Below, piece by piece: positions 50,733 to 51,147 of a DNA stretch of 51,147 nt. The translations under genes and the position numbers were made by a program. Numbering within the stretch: position 1 is the first letter of the stretch; every line of letters begins with the position of its first letter. The notes under the pieces were generated by a model, which did not search any database, was not told the origin of the DNA, and worked only from the letters and a program-made list of their open reading frames with translations. Source of the stretch: an uncultured Acidobacteriota bacterium (GTDB lineage Bacteria; Acidobacteriota; Terriglobia; Terriglobales; Acidobacteriaceae); the NCBI GenBank assembly GCA_903873705.1, contig CAIQPK010000078.1, forward strand, positions 1 through 51,147, written 5' to 3'.

Positions 50733-51147
50733 TTATCGTCCAAATCTTTGGCCGCCGCCCATTTGGGACATTAGGCGTTGTTGCATTTTGCTGCCGCCGG
50801 AGCCCATGGTTTTGAACATTTTTGCCATCTGGGTGTGTTGGCGGAGGAGGTTGTTGACCTCTGCTACCGGGACGCCGGCGCCCTGGGCTATGCGCTTGCG
50901 GCGGCTGCCGTTGATGATGGCGGAGTTCAGGCGCTCTTTGCTGGTCATCGAGTTGATGATGGCTTCTACGCGGGTGAATTGCTTCTCGTCGACGTTGGCG
51001 GCGGCCTGCTGCATGCCCTGGAAGGGGCCTACGGAGGCGAGCATTTTCAAGATGCTCTGCATGCTGCCTAGCTTTTTGATCTGGCGGAGCTGGTCGCGGA
51101 AGTCTTCGAGGGTGAAGCCGTCGCCCATGAGGGCCTTTTTGGCGAAG
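50733..51147 (-). CDS. ffh: Signal recognition particle protein Ffh, 5' end outside the window
   Basis: The visible 137 codons encode the C-terminal M domain that binds SRP RNA and signal sequences: FTLEDFRDQLRQIKKLGSM, MTSKERLN, the RNA-binding SRRKRIAQGAGVPVAEVN and the Met-rich finger and tail (MAKMFKTMGSGGSKMQQRLMSQMGG). The frame is open at the right edge, so the NG GTPase domain lies beyond the window. The protein targets membrane proteins to SecYEG via FtsY. No 4.5S RNA gene was seen nearby. Confidence 0.95.
   Translation of the reverse strand, partial: FAKKALMGDGFTLEDFRDQLRQIKKLGSMQSILKMLASVGPFQGMQQAAANVDEKQFTRVEAIINSMTSKERLNSAIINGSRRKRIAQGAGVPVAEVNNLLRQHTQMAKMFKTMGSGGSKMQQRLMSQMGGGQRFGR

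Overview
The window looks like chromosomal DNA of a GC-rich, Gram-negative member of the Acidobacteriota, probably family Acidobacteriaceae (Terriglobus, Granulicella, Edaphobacter or a relative). This is an inference from gene content and style: outer-membrane barrels, a TonB protein with long proline tracts, LolA-like periplasmic proteins, an LptF-LptG fusion, a five-helix (type B) succinate dehydrogenase, and intergenic DNA seeded with several dispersed hairpin families. No rRNA, tRNA, phage, IS element or CRISPR array was seen.

Layout. 1-3.0 kb: leuB (runs off the left edge) and a short leuA, divergent from a LysR-type regulator. 3.1-9.6 kb: envelope proteins (Spy-like, two small barrels, a degenerate M48-like protein, a TonB-type transducer, a YetF-like protein). 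9.9-12.7 kb: acetyl-CoA synthetase followed by a convergent zeta-like toxin/antitoxin pair. 12.8-18.3 kb: a large soluble GAF/PAS histidine kinase, a secreted SnoaL-like protein, a dicarboxylate symporter and a VapBC pair. 18.3-23.6 kb: NHL-repeat and LolA-like secreted proteins, a dxs-type transketolase, a lipoprotein and an SRPBCC protein. 23.7-28.5 kb: the sdhC-sdhA-orf89-sdhB-orf80 operon with a good promoter, then rdgB. 28.6-30.4 kb: a secreted beta-propeller-like protein and a repeat-rich intergenic region with an 11-copy 16-bp array. 30.4-37.7 kb: yjbQ, then a leftward unit of histidine kinase, response regulator, lptFG fusion, FKBP and MsbA-like ABC transporter. 37.8-47.7 kb: fatty-acid desaturase, manA, an MBOAT/SGNH O-acetylation pair, an IclR regulator, pgi, a zinc-ribbon protein, a Na+/H+ antiporter and a peroxiredoxin-like protein. 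47.7-51.1 kb: small Cys/His protein, receiver-zinc-ribbon protein, repeat-rich spacer, a lower-GC TPR-like protein and the 3' part of ffh.

How the genes fit together. The sdh promoter and the promoter of the IclR gene 16 kb away carry the same GTTCGA half-sites. They sit upstream of the -35 at sdh (activator position) and over the start site at iclR (autorepressor position), so an IclR-sdh regulatory link is the best testable circuit here. The two-component genes appear to be transcribed with the lipopolysaccharide-export genes downstream of them, and manA, pgi and the O-acetylation pair suggest a polysaccharide theme.

The most unusual items are the small membrane ORF inside the sdh operon, the shared GTTCGA sites, the receiver-zinc-ribbon fusion, a dispersed leader element found upstream of two unrelated genes, a hairpin family whose stems differ in sequence but keep pairing, a degenerate HExxH protein, and LeuA without its regulatory domain. 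All functional calls rest on reading motifs; no database search was possible.
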